Source: Candidatus Thorarchaeota archaeon
GTDB lineage: Archaea > Asgardarchaeota > Thorarchaeia > Thorarchaeales > Thorarchaeaceae
Direction of reading: 5' to 3'
NCBI GenBank assembly: GCA_030642465.1
Contig: DAOWNS010000027.1
Span: 1-12,989 of the forward strand
Length of the DNA stretch: 12,989 nt
The position numbers were made by a program, and so were the translations under genes. Below, piece after piece: positions 1 through 7,415 of this stretch. Position 1 is the stretch's first letter, and the number at the start of each line of letters is the position of its first letter. Under the pieces are notes generated by a model. The model did not search any database. It worked only from the letters and a program-made list of their open reading frames with translations, and was not told where the DNA came from.

Positions 1-2
1 AG

Positions 3-197
3 AAAAAGCACTTTCTCATTGGACATCTTGGAATAATCGGAGGTGCGGGGAGTGATGTCAGCATCAACCAGTGGCACGTTTGGCCTTTTGGATGGCCCTG
101 GATTGTCGGCTATCGCAAGTCCTCCTCATTAACTCGTTCAACAGTTTCCATTATCTTAGTATTAAGAGTAAGTCGTATACATTCGCTAATTCTATGA
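3..197 (+). CDS. Possible 3' end of a gene, unknown product (partial)
   Basis: An open frame enters from the left edge and runs 64 codons to a TGA at 195-197. Its first 40 residues look protein-like: a hydrophobic Gly/Ile stretch, then a segment rich in tryptophan (including WPFGWPW) and a short basic/serine tail. This would suit the end of a membrane or membrane-associated protein. The last 24 codons are AT-rich and less convincing. It would converge on the aldehyde:ferredoxin oxidoreductase gene and overlap its stop by six bases. The opposite strand is also open over part of this stretch but has no good start codon. I do not recognise a family. Confidence 0.35.
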   Translation, partial: KKHFLIGHLGIIGGAGSDVSINQWHVWPFGWPWIVGYRKSSSLTRSTVSIILVLRVSRIHSLIL

Positions 198-2024
198 ACT
201 TCGTTGGAAGATGCTCTCAAGACCCAATGTGTTGATTGTATCGATAGTGGGGCGTCCAGTCCGATCCCAACCACGGATATCATAGAATTTGTCAAGCGAC
301 TTTTCAAAGTCATCTTTGTCTATGAACGCTGTCATTCCTTTTCTTGGACCATGCTTCTGCGGTTCCCAAAACCTCTCTGGCAAGATATCATCCTTTCGAG
401 ATATACCCTCCCGGACGTTGAACATCCGAGTTAGAGTGGCGATCCTGTGTGCAAATGTGCTTATGCTCGACTCATTGTAATCCAAGCCTGTTGCAGCGTT
501 TAGTAGTGCTATCTTTTGTTCGTGGGGCAACGGAAGATGGTAAGTGAAATGGCAGACGATGAGAGAATCTGTGAGAACCTTACCATCTCGTGCATCAACC
601 ATTGAGTCTACAACATCAAGAGCGGATTCGGAAGGAGGATCAGAGGTGGCAGGCCAACCTCTCAAATGGCTCGCTCCAACCTCAGCTGTTGCATAAGACA
701 ATCCTAAGCCCTTCTTTCCTCGGGGATCCCAAGCCGGCACCTCGAGGCCCTTCACATGAACTGCGAAGCTCTCGCTTCCTTTTCCTATCTCCACTGAAGC
801 CGCACGAACACCGTAGGATAGAGTCTTGCCAATTCCTTCACGGGAAGCAATCATCTTGATGAGCTGAATTGCAGCATCAACATCACCAAATCTGAGCGGA
901 AAGCCAATATCCGCGTCAAAGAGCACCTCGCGTTCGTAAGCTTCCATCGCAAAGCCTATAGTTCCGCCAGTGCTAATAGTATCAAGACCCAAGTCGTCGC
1001 AGAGATAATTCATCTTGAGAATTGCGTGGGGGTCGCTCACTCCAATGTTCCCACCGAGAAGGCCCAATGTTTCGTACTCAACTGTTGACTCAACCTCAGC
1101 TCCGCTTCCATCTGGAGCTTCAATCTTGTAGGCTCGCGTGCAGCTCATTACACAGTGAGGACACGATTGGTGGGTTCCAAGCCCCCATTTCTTCTCCATT
1201 ACTGCTGGATCAATCCGTCTATACTCATCGAAGTAACCGTTCTGCGAGTTCCGTGTAGGATAATGTCCCATGCTGTTAGCGAATTCCACAAGAAAGGCAG
1301 TACCATAATTCTTGAAGCCGTAGTCTACCTTGTTGTTCCAGCTCTTGATTGCAGTTCTGTTGATTTCGCGAATCGTATCAACATCTGCACCTGCGAATTT
1401 CTTGGTTCCATGAGCGACTACTGCTTTCAGATTCTTCGAACCCATTACGGCCCCAGCGCCGCCGCGACCAGTTTGATGGGCAAGTTCGGTACTGCCAACT
1501 GCGAACCGTACCTGCTTTTCCCCTGCGGGGCCAATCACATACACTGAAGAGCCCTTTGCATTCTTCTCTTGTAAGGCCCTAGTTGCGGCATGTACTCCCA
1601 ATCCCCAAAGATCATCAGCTCTCTCGAATGCTATCGAGTCGTCATCAATGATTAAGCACGTGGGGCGTTTCGACCTTCCTTTGATACCAACGGCATCATA
1701 GCCTGCTTTCTTGAATTCTCTTCCAAGAGCACCACCACTATGTGAATCCAGAAAGAGACCTGTCAGAGGTGATTTGGTGACCAATGTCCACCGTCCAACA
1801 TTGGGCGCAGGAAGCCCCTGAAGTGGCCCTGTAAGGAATAGGAGCACATTATCTGGACCCAATGCGTCTATGCCTGCTCCAAGTTCTCTGTATAGTAGAA
1901 AGGAGCCTAATCCTTTTCCGCCGATGAAGCTCTCGTAGATGAACGAATCCAGGTTCTCTTTTCTAGTCTTTTCAGATGTTAGGTCAATCCAAAGCACTTG
2001 GCCGTTGTAACAATCAGGGGGCAA
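192..2024 (-). CDS. aor: Aldehyde:ferredoxin oxidoreductase (tungstopterin enzyme)
   Basis: This 610-residue protein has the full length of the aldehyde:ferredoxin oxidoreductase family. These cytoplasmic enzymes use a tungsten bis-pterin cofactor and a [4Fe-4S] cluster to oxidise aldehydes to acids with ferredoxin as acceptor. Visible hallmarks are the GGKGLG segment at 35-40, the TGRGGAGAVMGSKNLKAVV block near 185-203, the cluster ligands Cys288, Cys291 and Cys295 in CPHCVMSC with a distal Cys491, the DDLGLDTISTGG cofactor-binding segment at 343-354, and DPRGKKGLGLSYAT at 433-446 followed by GASHLRG (His453). The cysteine positions nearly match those of the Pyrococcus enzyme. The start is TTG: an in-frame TGA lies four codons upstream and no other start lies between. 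A small gene ends 41 bases upstream on the same strand, so the two are probably cotranscribed. The exact subfamily (AOR, FOR, GOR or a WOR type) and the substrate cannot be told from sequence alone. Confidence 0.95.
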   Translation of the reverse strand: MPPDCYNGQVLWIDLTSEKTRKENLDSFIYESFIGGKGLGSFLLYRELGAGIDALGPDNVLLFLTGPLQGLPAPNVGRWTLVTKSPLTGLFLDSHSGGALGREFKKAGYDAVGIKGRSKRPTCLIIDDDSIAFERADDLWGLGVHAATRALQEKNAKGSSVYVIGPAGEKQVRFAVGSTELAHQTGRGGAGAVMGSKNLKAVVAHGTKKFAGADVDTIREINRTAIKSWNNKVDYGFKNYGTAFLVEFANSMGHYPTRNSQNGYFDEYRRIDPAVMEKKWGLGTHQSCPHCVMSCTRAYKIEAPDGSGAEVESTVEYETLGLLGGNIGVSDPHAILKMNYLCDDLGLDTISTGGTIGFAMEAYEREVLFDADIGFPLRFGDVDAAIQLIKMIASREGIGKTLSYGVRAASVEIGKGSESFAVHVKGLEVPAWDPRGKKGLGLSYATAEVGASHLRGWPATSDPPSESALDVVDSMVDARDGKVLTDSLIVCHFTYHLPLPHEQKIALLNAATGLDYNESSISTFAHRIATLTRMFNVREGISRKDDILPERFWEPQKHGPRKGMTAFIDKDDFEKSLDKFYDIRGWDRTGRPTIDTINTLGLESIFQRSS

Positions 2025-2065
2025 TCTCTCAGTTCACGTCCTCTTTCGCAACCGACCCCAAACAT

Positions 2066-2230
2066 TTAGGATATCTCAATCTTCTCAATGGTTTCGAGGT
2101 CAACGTCGTGAAGATGCGATACAATTGCCACAATCACGTCATGTATGACATTTCCAACAAACTCGTTCATCATTATTTTCTTTCCCTTAACATAGAACTC
2201 GAAATCGGCGGTCAATTTGGTTATCACCAA
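2066..2230 (-). CDS. Small conserved-looking protein upstream of the oxidoreductase
   Basis: A 54-codon frame on the minus strand runs from a TTG-GTG pair (2230-2228 and 2227-2225) to a TAA at 2068-2066. An in-frame TAA lies five codons before the TTG, so the start must be TTG or GTG. The product begins MVITKLTADFEFYVKGKK and ends in IEKIEIS. It reads as one or two beta strands, an amphipathic helix (about 22-41) and a final short strand, a compact alpha/beta fold. Charged and hydrophobic residues alternate properly, which random DNA rarely gives. I see no Shine-Dalgarno sequence; a weak TATA-like AATAAAAC lies at about 2285-2295. It sits 41 bases upstream of the oxidoreductase in the same direction and is probably its operon partner. 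It is shorter than MoaD/ThiS proteins and lacks their terminal Gly-Gly. Function unknown. Confidence 0.7.
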   Translation of the reverse strand: MVITKLTADFEFYVKGKKIMMNEFVGNVIHDVIVAIVSHLHDVDLETIEKIEIS

Positions 2231-2336
2231 GTTTGGTTATGCTAGGCGCCTTTTCTACGTACCGGTAGGAAGCTTAGCAAGTAGATGTTTTATTCAGCCG
2301 TATTCCGGAGCGGTAGGTCTGGGCGCACTCCGCAAT

Positions 2337-2347
2337 CCTTTTATCCC
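2337..2347 (+). promoter_or_regulatory. Candidate TATA box of the membrane-protein operon
   Basis: The stretch CCTTTTATCC resembles an archaeal TATA box. A transcript starting about 26 bases downstream (near 2370) would give a short leader before the ATG codons at 2391 and 2405. This supports a start downstream of the long-frame ATG at 2285, which would lie before the promoter. Confidence 0.3.
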
Positions 2348-2404
2348 CCGCAGAATGGTACACCGACCAACACGGATGACCATCACCAAATGAGGTTCCA
2401 CGCG

Positions 2405-4393
2405 ATGGCACAGACAGAATCAACAGAAAGTTTTGTATCTAGAAGTCCTCCGCAGCCAGTGCAGTCATCAGGGAAAATTAGCAGGATTGCAGGGCTTGGA
2501 GGGTTTCTTGGCATGGCCGCAGCTGGGCTCGGAATAATATCCGGTGCACCACTACTTCCAGTTCCTTCAATGGGAACAGTAATTCTGAAGAATCCGATTT
2601 TCTATTGGACTTCAGCAGCCTTTCTTGCACTTCTAGTTATTTCGCTATTATTGCAGCTCATAGGCTCTGGATCTCTAAAAAGACGTCTTGAATCAGGATA
2701 CCCGAATGTGATCCTATTGACATTACTGGTCGGCATAGCTCTCGCAATTCTCATACCCTTTGGGGGCGAGTACTGGAACTTACCAGGACAACTTCTATCC
2801 TACGTTAATAACCTCGCTATACTTGGTTCAATCTTCGCCATCCTGTGGGTGCTTTGGTCCGTAGTCTACGTGGACTCATCAAAGACGTACGCTGGACTCT
2901 TCGCAGGAATCTTGAATGCATTCTGGATTCCAGTACTGGCCATTGGATGGGGACTTCATAATTATTCAATTGCCAACCCCGCTTTTGCGCCAATCGCCGC
3001 GGCTGTGACAACAGCTGCTTATGTGATGCTACTCGTTGGACAGTTGATGGTGGTGAAATTCTGGTGGTCTCCGATAACATCCGTGAGAGAGTTTGGGCGA
3101 AGCTCTGATACTGCGAAATTCGCGTTCGGGATTACCGGTCTACTTACATTCATCGTTGGCACCGCTGCAATCGTCTTCGGACCCTTCGATCTAGTTGGAA
3201 CGATACTCACTGAGGTCTGGCGTCCATGGGGCACTATGGCTGATGCTACTACGTTTGTAACAGATCCGGCATTTGTTTTTGCATTTTGTCTTTCATTGCT
3301 ATTCTGGGTTATGCTCGCACCTCGACTTGGAGCTAGGGAACTTCGCGCTGCACACATTGGTGCTGATGTCATTCAAGGTGCCAACAAGTGGCTCATGGTA
3401 TTCTTTGCAGCACTTGGAGTGTTCGCTGCGGGCCAAGCCGGAACCATGATAGCAGCAGTCGCTTCCGGTTATGGATTATTCCTCGTTATTTGTCCAGCTA
3501 TAGTGATTTTCATCATGGGTTCGATATACGTCGGCAAGACTGATGTCGTCGTTGGGCTTCCTTTGATGGTTGCTGGTGTAAGCATAATGGTCCATCCATA
3601 TGTGTTATCTGGCTTTGTTATAATCGCGTGGATTGCCATCCTTGTTACACAAGGATTACTGATGGTTGAAACCAAAATCAGAGGCTTCACGTCATTTTCG
3701 CAGGGATTCTTAACTGTCATTGTGAGCATTGTGAGCTCGGCTTTATTCGCCTTTTTCATGATTGGCGGCACGGGATCTGGTCCAGCTGCACTATGGCCCA
3801 CCAGCAATTGGTTCAACATCACAATATACCCTGGTATTGATCCAAACGTTCAAGCAGCTACGATTCTGATGCTGCCAATGCTCCTGCTACTAACAAAGAA
3901 CACAGTGATAGTTGGATATGGTCATGGCAAGGAGATGGGTTTGGTTTCAACTCTTAGTGGGTTCAGCGCAATCTTTGCATTGACCGTCCCGTGGACTGCT
4001 TTCGCTGTGGGAATTGTACATGCGGCAAACACCGCCGCAGCCATGGTCTGGGCATTCTACGCGATCTCGTTCGTACTTGTCCTCTCGCTAGTCCTGAGTC
4101 TCGCCAAGGAAGTCGAAATCTCTGGACATGAAATGGAAGGGCAGCTTCTGAGAACAATAGCAATTGTTGGTGTACTGCTCGGCGTAATCACTGCAATTGT
4201 TGTGTTGGGCACCTTTTCTGTATTTCCAAGTATTTTTGATATCGCATCTGTGCTTACTTTGCTTGTGGGCCTTGTGGTAAGTCTTGAGATACTCTTCGTT
4301 GCTACATGGTTCATAGCTGGCGTTAGACTGGGAATGCTGAAGAACGGCTTCAAATTCATGTCTCGCGAAGCAGCCGCCTCAGAAGCTTTGTAA
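2405..4393 (+). CDS. Large polytopic membrane protein, function unknown
   Basis: The frame is open from an ATG at 2285, but the first 40 residues are polar and unlike the rest. A TATA-like box at 2337-2347 and a GAGG before the ATG at 2405 favour the start used here, giving about 662 residues; ATG 2391 is also possible. After a short Ser/Gln/Pro-rich head, almost the whole chain is hydrophobic, with about 16 to 18 predicted membrane helices joined by short loops. Longer polar loops lie near residues 260-275 and 306-325 (counted from 2285). I see no heme-binding histidine pairs, nucleotide-binding motif, signature of a known carrier family, or cysteine motif, so neither a transporter nor a respiratory subunit can be named. 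A hydrolase gene follows after 36 bases in the same frame direction and is probably cotranscribed. Confidence 0.85.
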   Translation: MAQTESTESFVSRSPPQPVQSSGKISRIAGLGGFLGMAAAGLGIISGAPLLPVPSMGTVILKNPIFYWTSAAFLALLVISLLLQLIGSGSLKRRLESGYPNVILLTLLVGIALAILIPFGGEYWNLPGQLLSYVNNLAILGSIFAILWVLWSVVYVDSSKTYAGLFAGILNAFWIPVLAIGWGLHNYSIANPAFAPIAAAVTTAAYVMLLVGQLMVVKFWWSPITSVREFGRSSDTAKFAFGITGLLTFIVGTAAIVFGPFDLVGTILTEVWRPWGTMADATTFVTDPAFVFAFCLSLLFWVMLAPRLGARELRAAHIGADVIQGANKWLMVFFAALGVFAAGQAGTMIAAVASGYGLFLVICPAIVIFIMGSIYVGKTDVVVGLPLMVAGVSIMVHPYVLSGFVIIAWIAILVTQGLLMVETKIRGFTSFSQGFLTVIVSIVSSALFAFFMIGGTGSGPAALWPTSNWFNITIYPGIDPNVQAATILMLPMLLLLTKNTVIVGYGHGKEMGLVSTLSGFSAIFALTVPWTAFAVGIVHAANTAAAMVWAFYAISFVLVLSLVLSLAKEVEISGHEMEGQLLRTIAIVGVLLGVITAIVVLGTFSVFPSIFDIASVLTLLVGLVVSLEILFVATWFIAGVRLGMLKNGFKFMSREAAASEAL

Positions 4394-4429
4394 TGCAAGC
4401 ATGAAATCCAAGAAAAGCTGGGAGCGACG

Positions 4430-5197
4430 TTGAATCAACCGGAAAACGGAGTCACACTTCGCCCGGATGGAGCCAGCGTCGCGTTTCTGCTCATTCATGG
4501 CTTCTGCGCTGCACCCAATGAAGTAGCCAGCCTTGGACAGTTCTTGGCAGAGAAAGGCATATCCTCCTATGCAATGAGAATTGCAGGACACGAAACCATT
4601 CCGGAGGATTTGTCGAAGACCAGTCGCAAGGAGTGGTACAAATCGGTATCCGACGGACTTGACGAAGTGAAGTCATGGAATCCGGAGCATCTGTTCGTTG
4701 CAGGGTTCTCTATGGGCGGAGCCTTGACTTTGCACCTTGCCTCATACAAAGAAGGCATTGACGGCATTGTATTAATCTCACCAGCTGTCCGTATATTCTC
4801 AACTGCTGCCAAGTTTCTGCCAATTCTGAAACTGTTTATGAAATTCAAATCGGTTGACTTGGAAAAGATACAGAAAGTCCATGGATACGACTTGCAGAGA
4901 ACAAAATATGCAAAGGAGCCGCTAAGTGCATACTCAGAGTTTCTCAAGATGATAAAGGAGGTGCGAAACGTCATGCATAAGGTAAGTGTACCTGCACTCA
5001 TTATGCAAGGGACTGATGATAAGACTATCTCCCCAAAGAATGCACGCATTGTGTACGACGGCATATCATCAGAGATCAAGGAGATTCACATGATTGAGGG
5101 GGGCGAACATGTCATACCTTGTCATCCGACTAGAAGCATTGCTTACTCCCATATCCCTCCATTCATAGAGAGAGTTATTGCATCCGCTCGAGAATGA
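4430..5197 (+). CDS. Alpha/beta hydrolase, carboxylesterase or monoacylglycerol-lipase type
   Basis: The 255-residue length and motifs fit the small carboxylesterase/monoacylglycerol lipase branch of the alpha/beta hydrolase fold (Est30-like), which hydrolyses ester bonds in short-chain esters or monoacylglycerols. Visible are the oxyanion-hole segment LIHGF at 21-25, the nucleophile elbow GFSMG with Ser94, an acidic residue in GTDD (Asp197 most likely) and His227 in GGEH, all spaced as in the family. A lid-like segment of helices lies at about 120-175. There is no signal peptide, so it should be cytoplasmic. The start is TTG, five bases after GGGAG (4420-4424); upstream in the same frame there is only the preceding gene's stop and no ATG. 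It follows the membrane protein by 36 bases and ends one base before the convergent phosphodiesterase gene. The substrate is not known. Confidence 0.9.
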   Translation: MNQPENGVTLRPDGASVAFLLIHGFCAAPNEVASLGQFLAEKGISSYAMRIAGHETIPEDLSKTSRKEWYKSVSDGLDEVKSWNPEHLFVAGFSMGGALTLHLASYKEGIDGIVLISPAVRIFSTAAKFLPILKLFMKFKSVDLEKIQKVHGYDLQRTKYAKEPLSAYSEFLKMIKEVRNVMHKVSVPALIMQGTDDKTISPKNARIVYDGISSEIKEIHMIEGGEHVIPCHPTRSIAYSHIPPFIERVIASARE

Positions 5198-5198
5198 G

Positions 5199-5909
5199 TT
5201 ACACGGCTTGGCTCTGGAGAAAGGACTCGACAACCGTCACACAGACATCCGGTAGGTCCGTTATTAGACCGTCCGATCCAATAGAGAGCAGCTTCCTCAT
5301 GGAGCTGGCGTCATTCATAGTGTAGGGGAACACTTGAAGGTGAGCATCATGCGCGTCCTTCACAAGCTCTGGGGTGAGGGTTTCGAATGGAGGATTGATG
5401 GCGTTTGCTCCGAAATCCAAGGCGTATCGTACTGCATCATCTTTGGGTTCGGATAATAAGATTGCAGTCGTTGCGCTAGCATTGAGATTCTTGATTACTC
5501 GAACCGTGTTATGCATGAATGATGAGAACATGACCGAGTCGAGCAGATTCCGTTCAGTAACCTGATTCAGAATCAGCTTCTCAACGTTTAGAGCTTTCAC
5601 CTCGATATTCACACCTATCCGACCTCTTGCAAAATCAAGAACTTCGCTCAGCAATGGCACTTTTTCGCCCTGCCCTGCGTTAAGTTCCTTAATCTCACGA
5701 TATGTAAGCTCTCCAACGTAACCTTCACCATTAGTTGTCCTAGGCAACTCGAAATCGTGTATACATACAAGATGACCATCTGAGGTTTCTTGTACATCAA
5801 GTTCGACCATGTCTGCCCTCATTTCCCAAGCGGTCCTGAACGCTTTCAGAGTGTTTTCAGGCGCATAGCCAGACGCTCCACGATGTGCAATCACTAATTT
5901 TTCTCTCAA
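5199..5909 (-). CDS. ugpQ: Glycerophosphodiester phosphodiesterase
   Basis: This 236-residue protein is a cytoplasmic-type GDPD enzyme, a family that splits glycerophosphodiesters into glycerol 3-phosphate (in archaea possibly glycerol 1-phosphate) and an alcohol. The family motifs are complete: AHRGAS with His9 and Arg10, PENT with Glu18, VELDVQ with Glu37 and Asp39, HDF with His51, and a later IEVK with Glu103 and Lys105. The TIM-barrel end motif GLITDLPD is at the C terminus. No signal peptide is present. The start is TTG, with a GAGG about eleven bases upstream. It lies 45 bases behind the zinc-finger membrane protein on the same strand and is probably cotranscribed with it. Its end is one base from that of the alpha/beta hydrolase, hinting at a shared theme in lipid breakdown, which is inference. 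The gene symbol is by analogy only. Confidence 0.92.
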   Translation of the reverse strand: MREKLVIAHRGASGYAPENTLKAFRTAWEMRADMVELDVQETSDGHLVCIHDFELPRTTNGEGYVGELTYREIKELNAGQGEKVPLLSEVLDFARGRIGVNIEVKALNVEKLILNQVTERNLLDSVMFSSFMHNTVRVIKNLNASATTAILLSEPKDDAVRYALDFGANAINPPFETLTPELVKDAHDAHLQVFPYTMNDASSMRKLLSIGSDGLITDLPDVCVTVVESFLQSQAV

Positions 5910-5954
5910 ATCTAAACAACCTCAGAATTGGTGAAGTCCATAAGTTTGCGGATC

Positions 5955-6257
5955 CTAAGCAGAGTCCTCAGGTAATGCTTTGCCCGAGCCTCCGCATCTG
6001 GGGCAAACCCCTAAACTCCCTTTGCTCTCAACCGTTCCTGAACCATTGCAAAGGTAGCATTCCGCTGTTGTTGTTTCAAGCTTAATGTCATACCCCTTTG
6101 CCAGAGCACCTCCAAGCCCGATAAGCACCACGGCAATAAACATAGTCACTAGGGAACCGAGATAGAAGCCCGGAACCTGCAATAAGAGCACCAATGAAAC
6201 TAGAAAAAGCAAAATGCCAAGTACTGCAAACATGAATCCTCTTTTTTTTCGGTCCAA
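5955..6257 (-). CDS. Membrane-anchored protein with DnaJ-type CxxCxGxG zinc motif
   Basis: The protein has 100 residues. A short basic head (DRKKRG) is followed by two membrane helices at about 8-26 and 31-52. The tail carries CYLCNGSG (Cys67, Cys70) and CPRCGGSG (Cys85, Cys88), the two CxxCxGxG repeats that bind one zinc ion in DnaJ-type zinc-finger domains. With a positive N terminus, both ends probably face the cytoplasm. In other proteins this motif serves in chaperone or thiol chemistry and in small rubredoxin-like scaffolds; no J domain is present. The start is TTG with a clean TGAGGT (6265-6270) seven bases upstream. It precedes the phosphodiesterase by 45 bases and they probably share a transcript. 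Function unknown. Confidence 0.8.
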   Translation of the reverse strand: MDRKKRGFMFAVLGILLFLVSLVLLLQVPGFYLGSLVTMFIAVVLIGLGGALAKGYDIKLETTTAECYLCNGSGTVESKGSLGVCPRCGGSGKALPEDSA

Positions 6258-6302
6258 ATGAACTACCTCACTCTTGTTCTAAGCTCCGCGGATAGGTGCA
6301 TT

Positions 6303-6310
6303 GTTTAAAA
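6303..6310 (-). promoter_or_regulatory. Candidate TATA box for the zinc-finger/phosphodiesterase operon
   Basis: On the minus strand the bases read TTTTAAAC, a good archaeal TATA-like box. Initiation about 26 bases downstream (near 6280) would leave a leader of some 20 bases carrying the TGAGGT ribosome-binding site before the TTG start at 6257. Confidence 0.4.
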
Positions 6311-6428
6311 TTGCACGGGATTTTCTCCATACATTGACCGCTTTATACGTTCCGTCAAGAGTCCGTCCGAATATTATTAATGCCCTCAAAAATCTTCACC
6401 AGATTCACCACAATCAAAATCCGAAGAG

Positions 6429-6436
6429 ATAATATA
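6429..6436 (+). promoter_or_regulatory. Candidate TATA box for the 304-residue protein
   Basis: ATAATATA fits an archaeal TATA box. A start about 26 bases further on (near 6460) would give a leader of about 17 bases before the ATG at 6477. The 219-base gap 6258-6476 between divergent genes otherwise shows only a second TTTATA-like stretch near 6341-6347, and no further gene. Confidence 0.45.
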
Positions 6437-6476
6437 GATGAGTAGAGGAATGTAGAACCAGCGGGTTGATTGGAGG

Positions 6477-7391
6477 ATGTCACGAGCCGACCTATTTGCC
6501 AAGTGTACACAGATGTACCAGAAAGCACACGTGAGGGAGATTGTTCCAGATGGGCCATTTGTGAGACAGCTTATCGACTTGCCCCGTCGTGGTCTAGATG
6601 TTGGCGTTTTTTTCAAGGCGAAGCGCAAGAAGGTAATGACTCAGGTTTACTTGGGAAATTCAATCCCTGACAATGTAGCGAGAGAAGAAGGATTTCTGGA
6701 AGCTGGCAGCAAGACGTATCTGAGCAGAACCATTCTTTCTAATTTCAAGAATCTTGAGTTCCTACGTGTTGTGGTATCCATAGGGAGGATACTAAGCCGA
6801 AAGGACGAGAGGGTTCAGTTCCTGAAGCAATGTCAAAGAATTGTTGATGTCATAGTACGCAAAGCTCTAAATGTGGTGTACATTGATGACTTCGAGCCCT
6901 TCAGATTCGATAAGCAAGTTTTGGAAATCGACTATTTCCTGAGTAAAACCCTGAAGATGGATGAAGTGACTGTTGAGGCGGCTTCAATTCCGTTCACCAT
7001 AGCTAATCCGGAATACATCTTGCTCAGCAATCGGAAACTTGTTGTGATTGGAGAGAAAAGACAGATTCCAATGAGTGCTTTTTACTTAGCTGGAGGCATT
7101 GGATACACGTTCGACAAGACCGTAGGCGCTGTGAGCGAAGAGCGTTTGTTTAGAACAACCGCAAATCTCGACCAATACGGAATCGATTCGGCTTACTTAG
7201 ACATGTCTATCTCGCGCGTCACCGAGGACTTCCAAAACAGCGTTCATTCGCTCATGTTCGCAGACATTTGGAAAAAGACCAAGGCCAAGCCAGTTGGTGC
7301 GAACTTCGGCGGAGACCTGTTGATTAAACCAGAACCCAGTAGTGACATGTGGTCTGGCGTTTTTGAGGTCTACGTCGCTCCTCCAAGATAA
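6477..7391 (+). CDS. Unrecognised 304-residue soluble protein
   Basis: A well-formed coding frame with even codon use, 304 residues, no signal peptide and no clear membrane helix. It is rich in charged residues with regular alpha/beta alternation. A segment near 126-150 (VYIDDFEPFRFDKQ) and a glycine-rich piece near 205-215 (YLAGGIGYTFDK) stand out, but neither is a motif I can assign. There are too few cysteines to suggest metal clusters. The start is ATG 6477: an in-frame TAG lies eight codons upstream and there is no other start between. A perfect GGAGG abuts the ATG with no spacer, which is unusual for a ribosome-binding site; the next in-frame ATG is at 6513. It is transcribed alone and converges on the phosphoribosyltransferase gene 24 bases beyond its stop. 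Confidence 0.8.
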   Translation: MSRADLFAKCTQMYQKAHVREIVPDGPFVRQLIDLPRRGLDVGVFFKAKRKKVMTQVYLGNSIPDNVAREEGFLEAGSKTYLSRTILSNFKNLEFLRVVVSIGRILSRKDERVQFLKQCQRIVDVIVRKALNVVYIDDFEPFRFDKQVLEIDYFLSKTLKMDEVTVEAASIPFTIANPEYILLSNRKLVVIGEKRQIPMSAFYLAGGIGYTFDKTVGAVSEERLFRTTANLDQYGIDSAYLDMSISRVTEDFQNSVHSLMFADIWKKTKAKPVGANFGGDLLIKPEPSSDMWSGVFEVYVAPPR

Positions 7392-7415
7392 TCAATTTCG
7401 AAGCCCAATTGCATT

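Noticed and set aside
1..117. Open minus-strand frame downstream of the oxidoreductase, running off the left edge
   Set aside because: It has no ATG, GTG or TTG near its beginning after the in-frame TGA; the plus-strand reading is more protein-like.
1155..1547. 130-codon open frame on the plus strand
   Set aside because: It lies inside the oxidoreductase gene on the other strand, whose conserved motifs cover the same bases; the translation has no protein-like pattern.
2285..2404. 40-residue N-terminal extension of the large membrane protein
   Set aside because: It spans the likely TATA box, is polar and low in pattern, and has no ribosome-binding site; the ATG at 2405 is preferred.
4567..5079. 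170-codon open frame on the minus strand
   Set aside because: Antisense to the hydrolase, whose catalytic Ser, Asp and His fall in this interval; a shadow frame.
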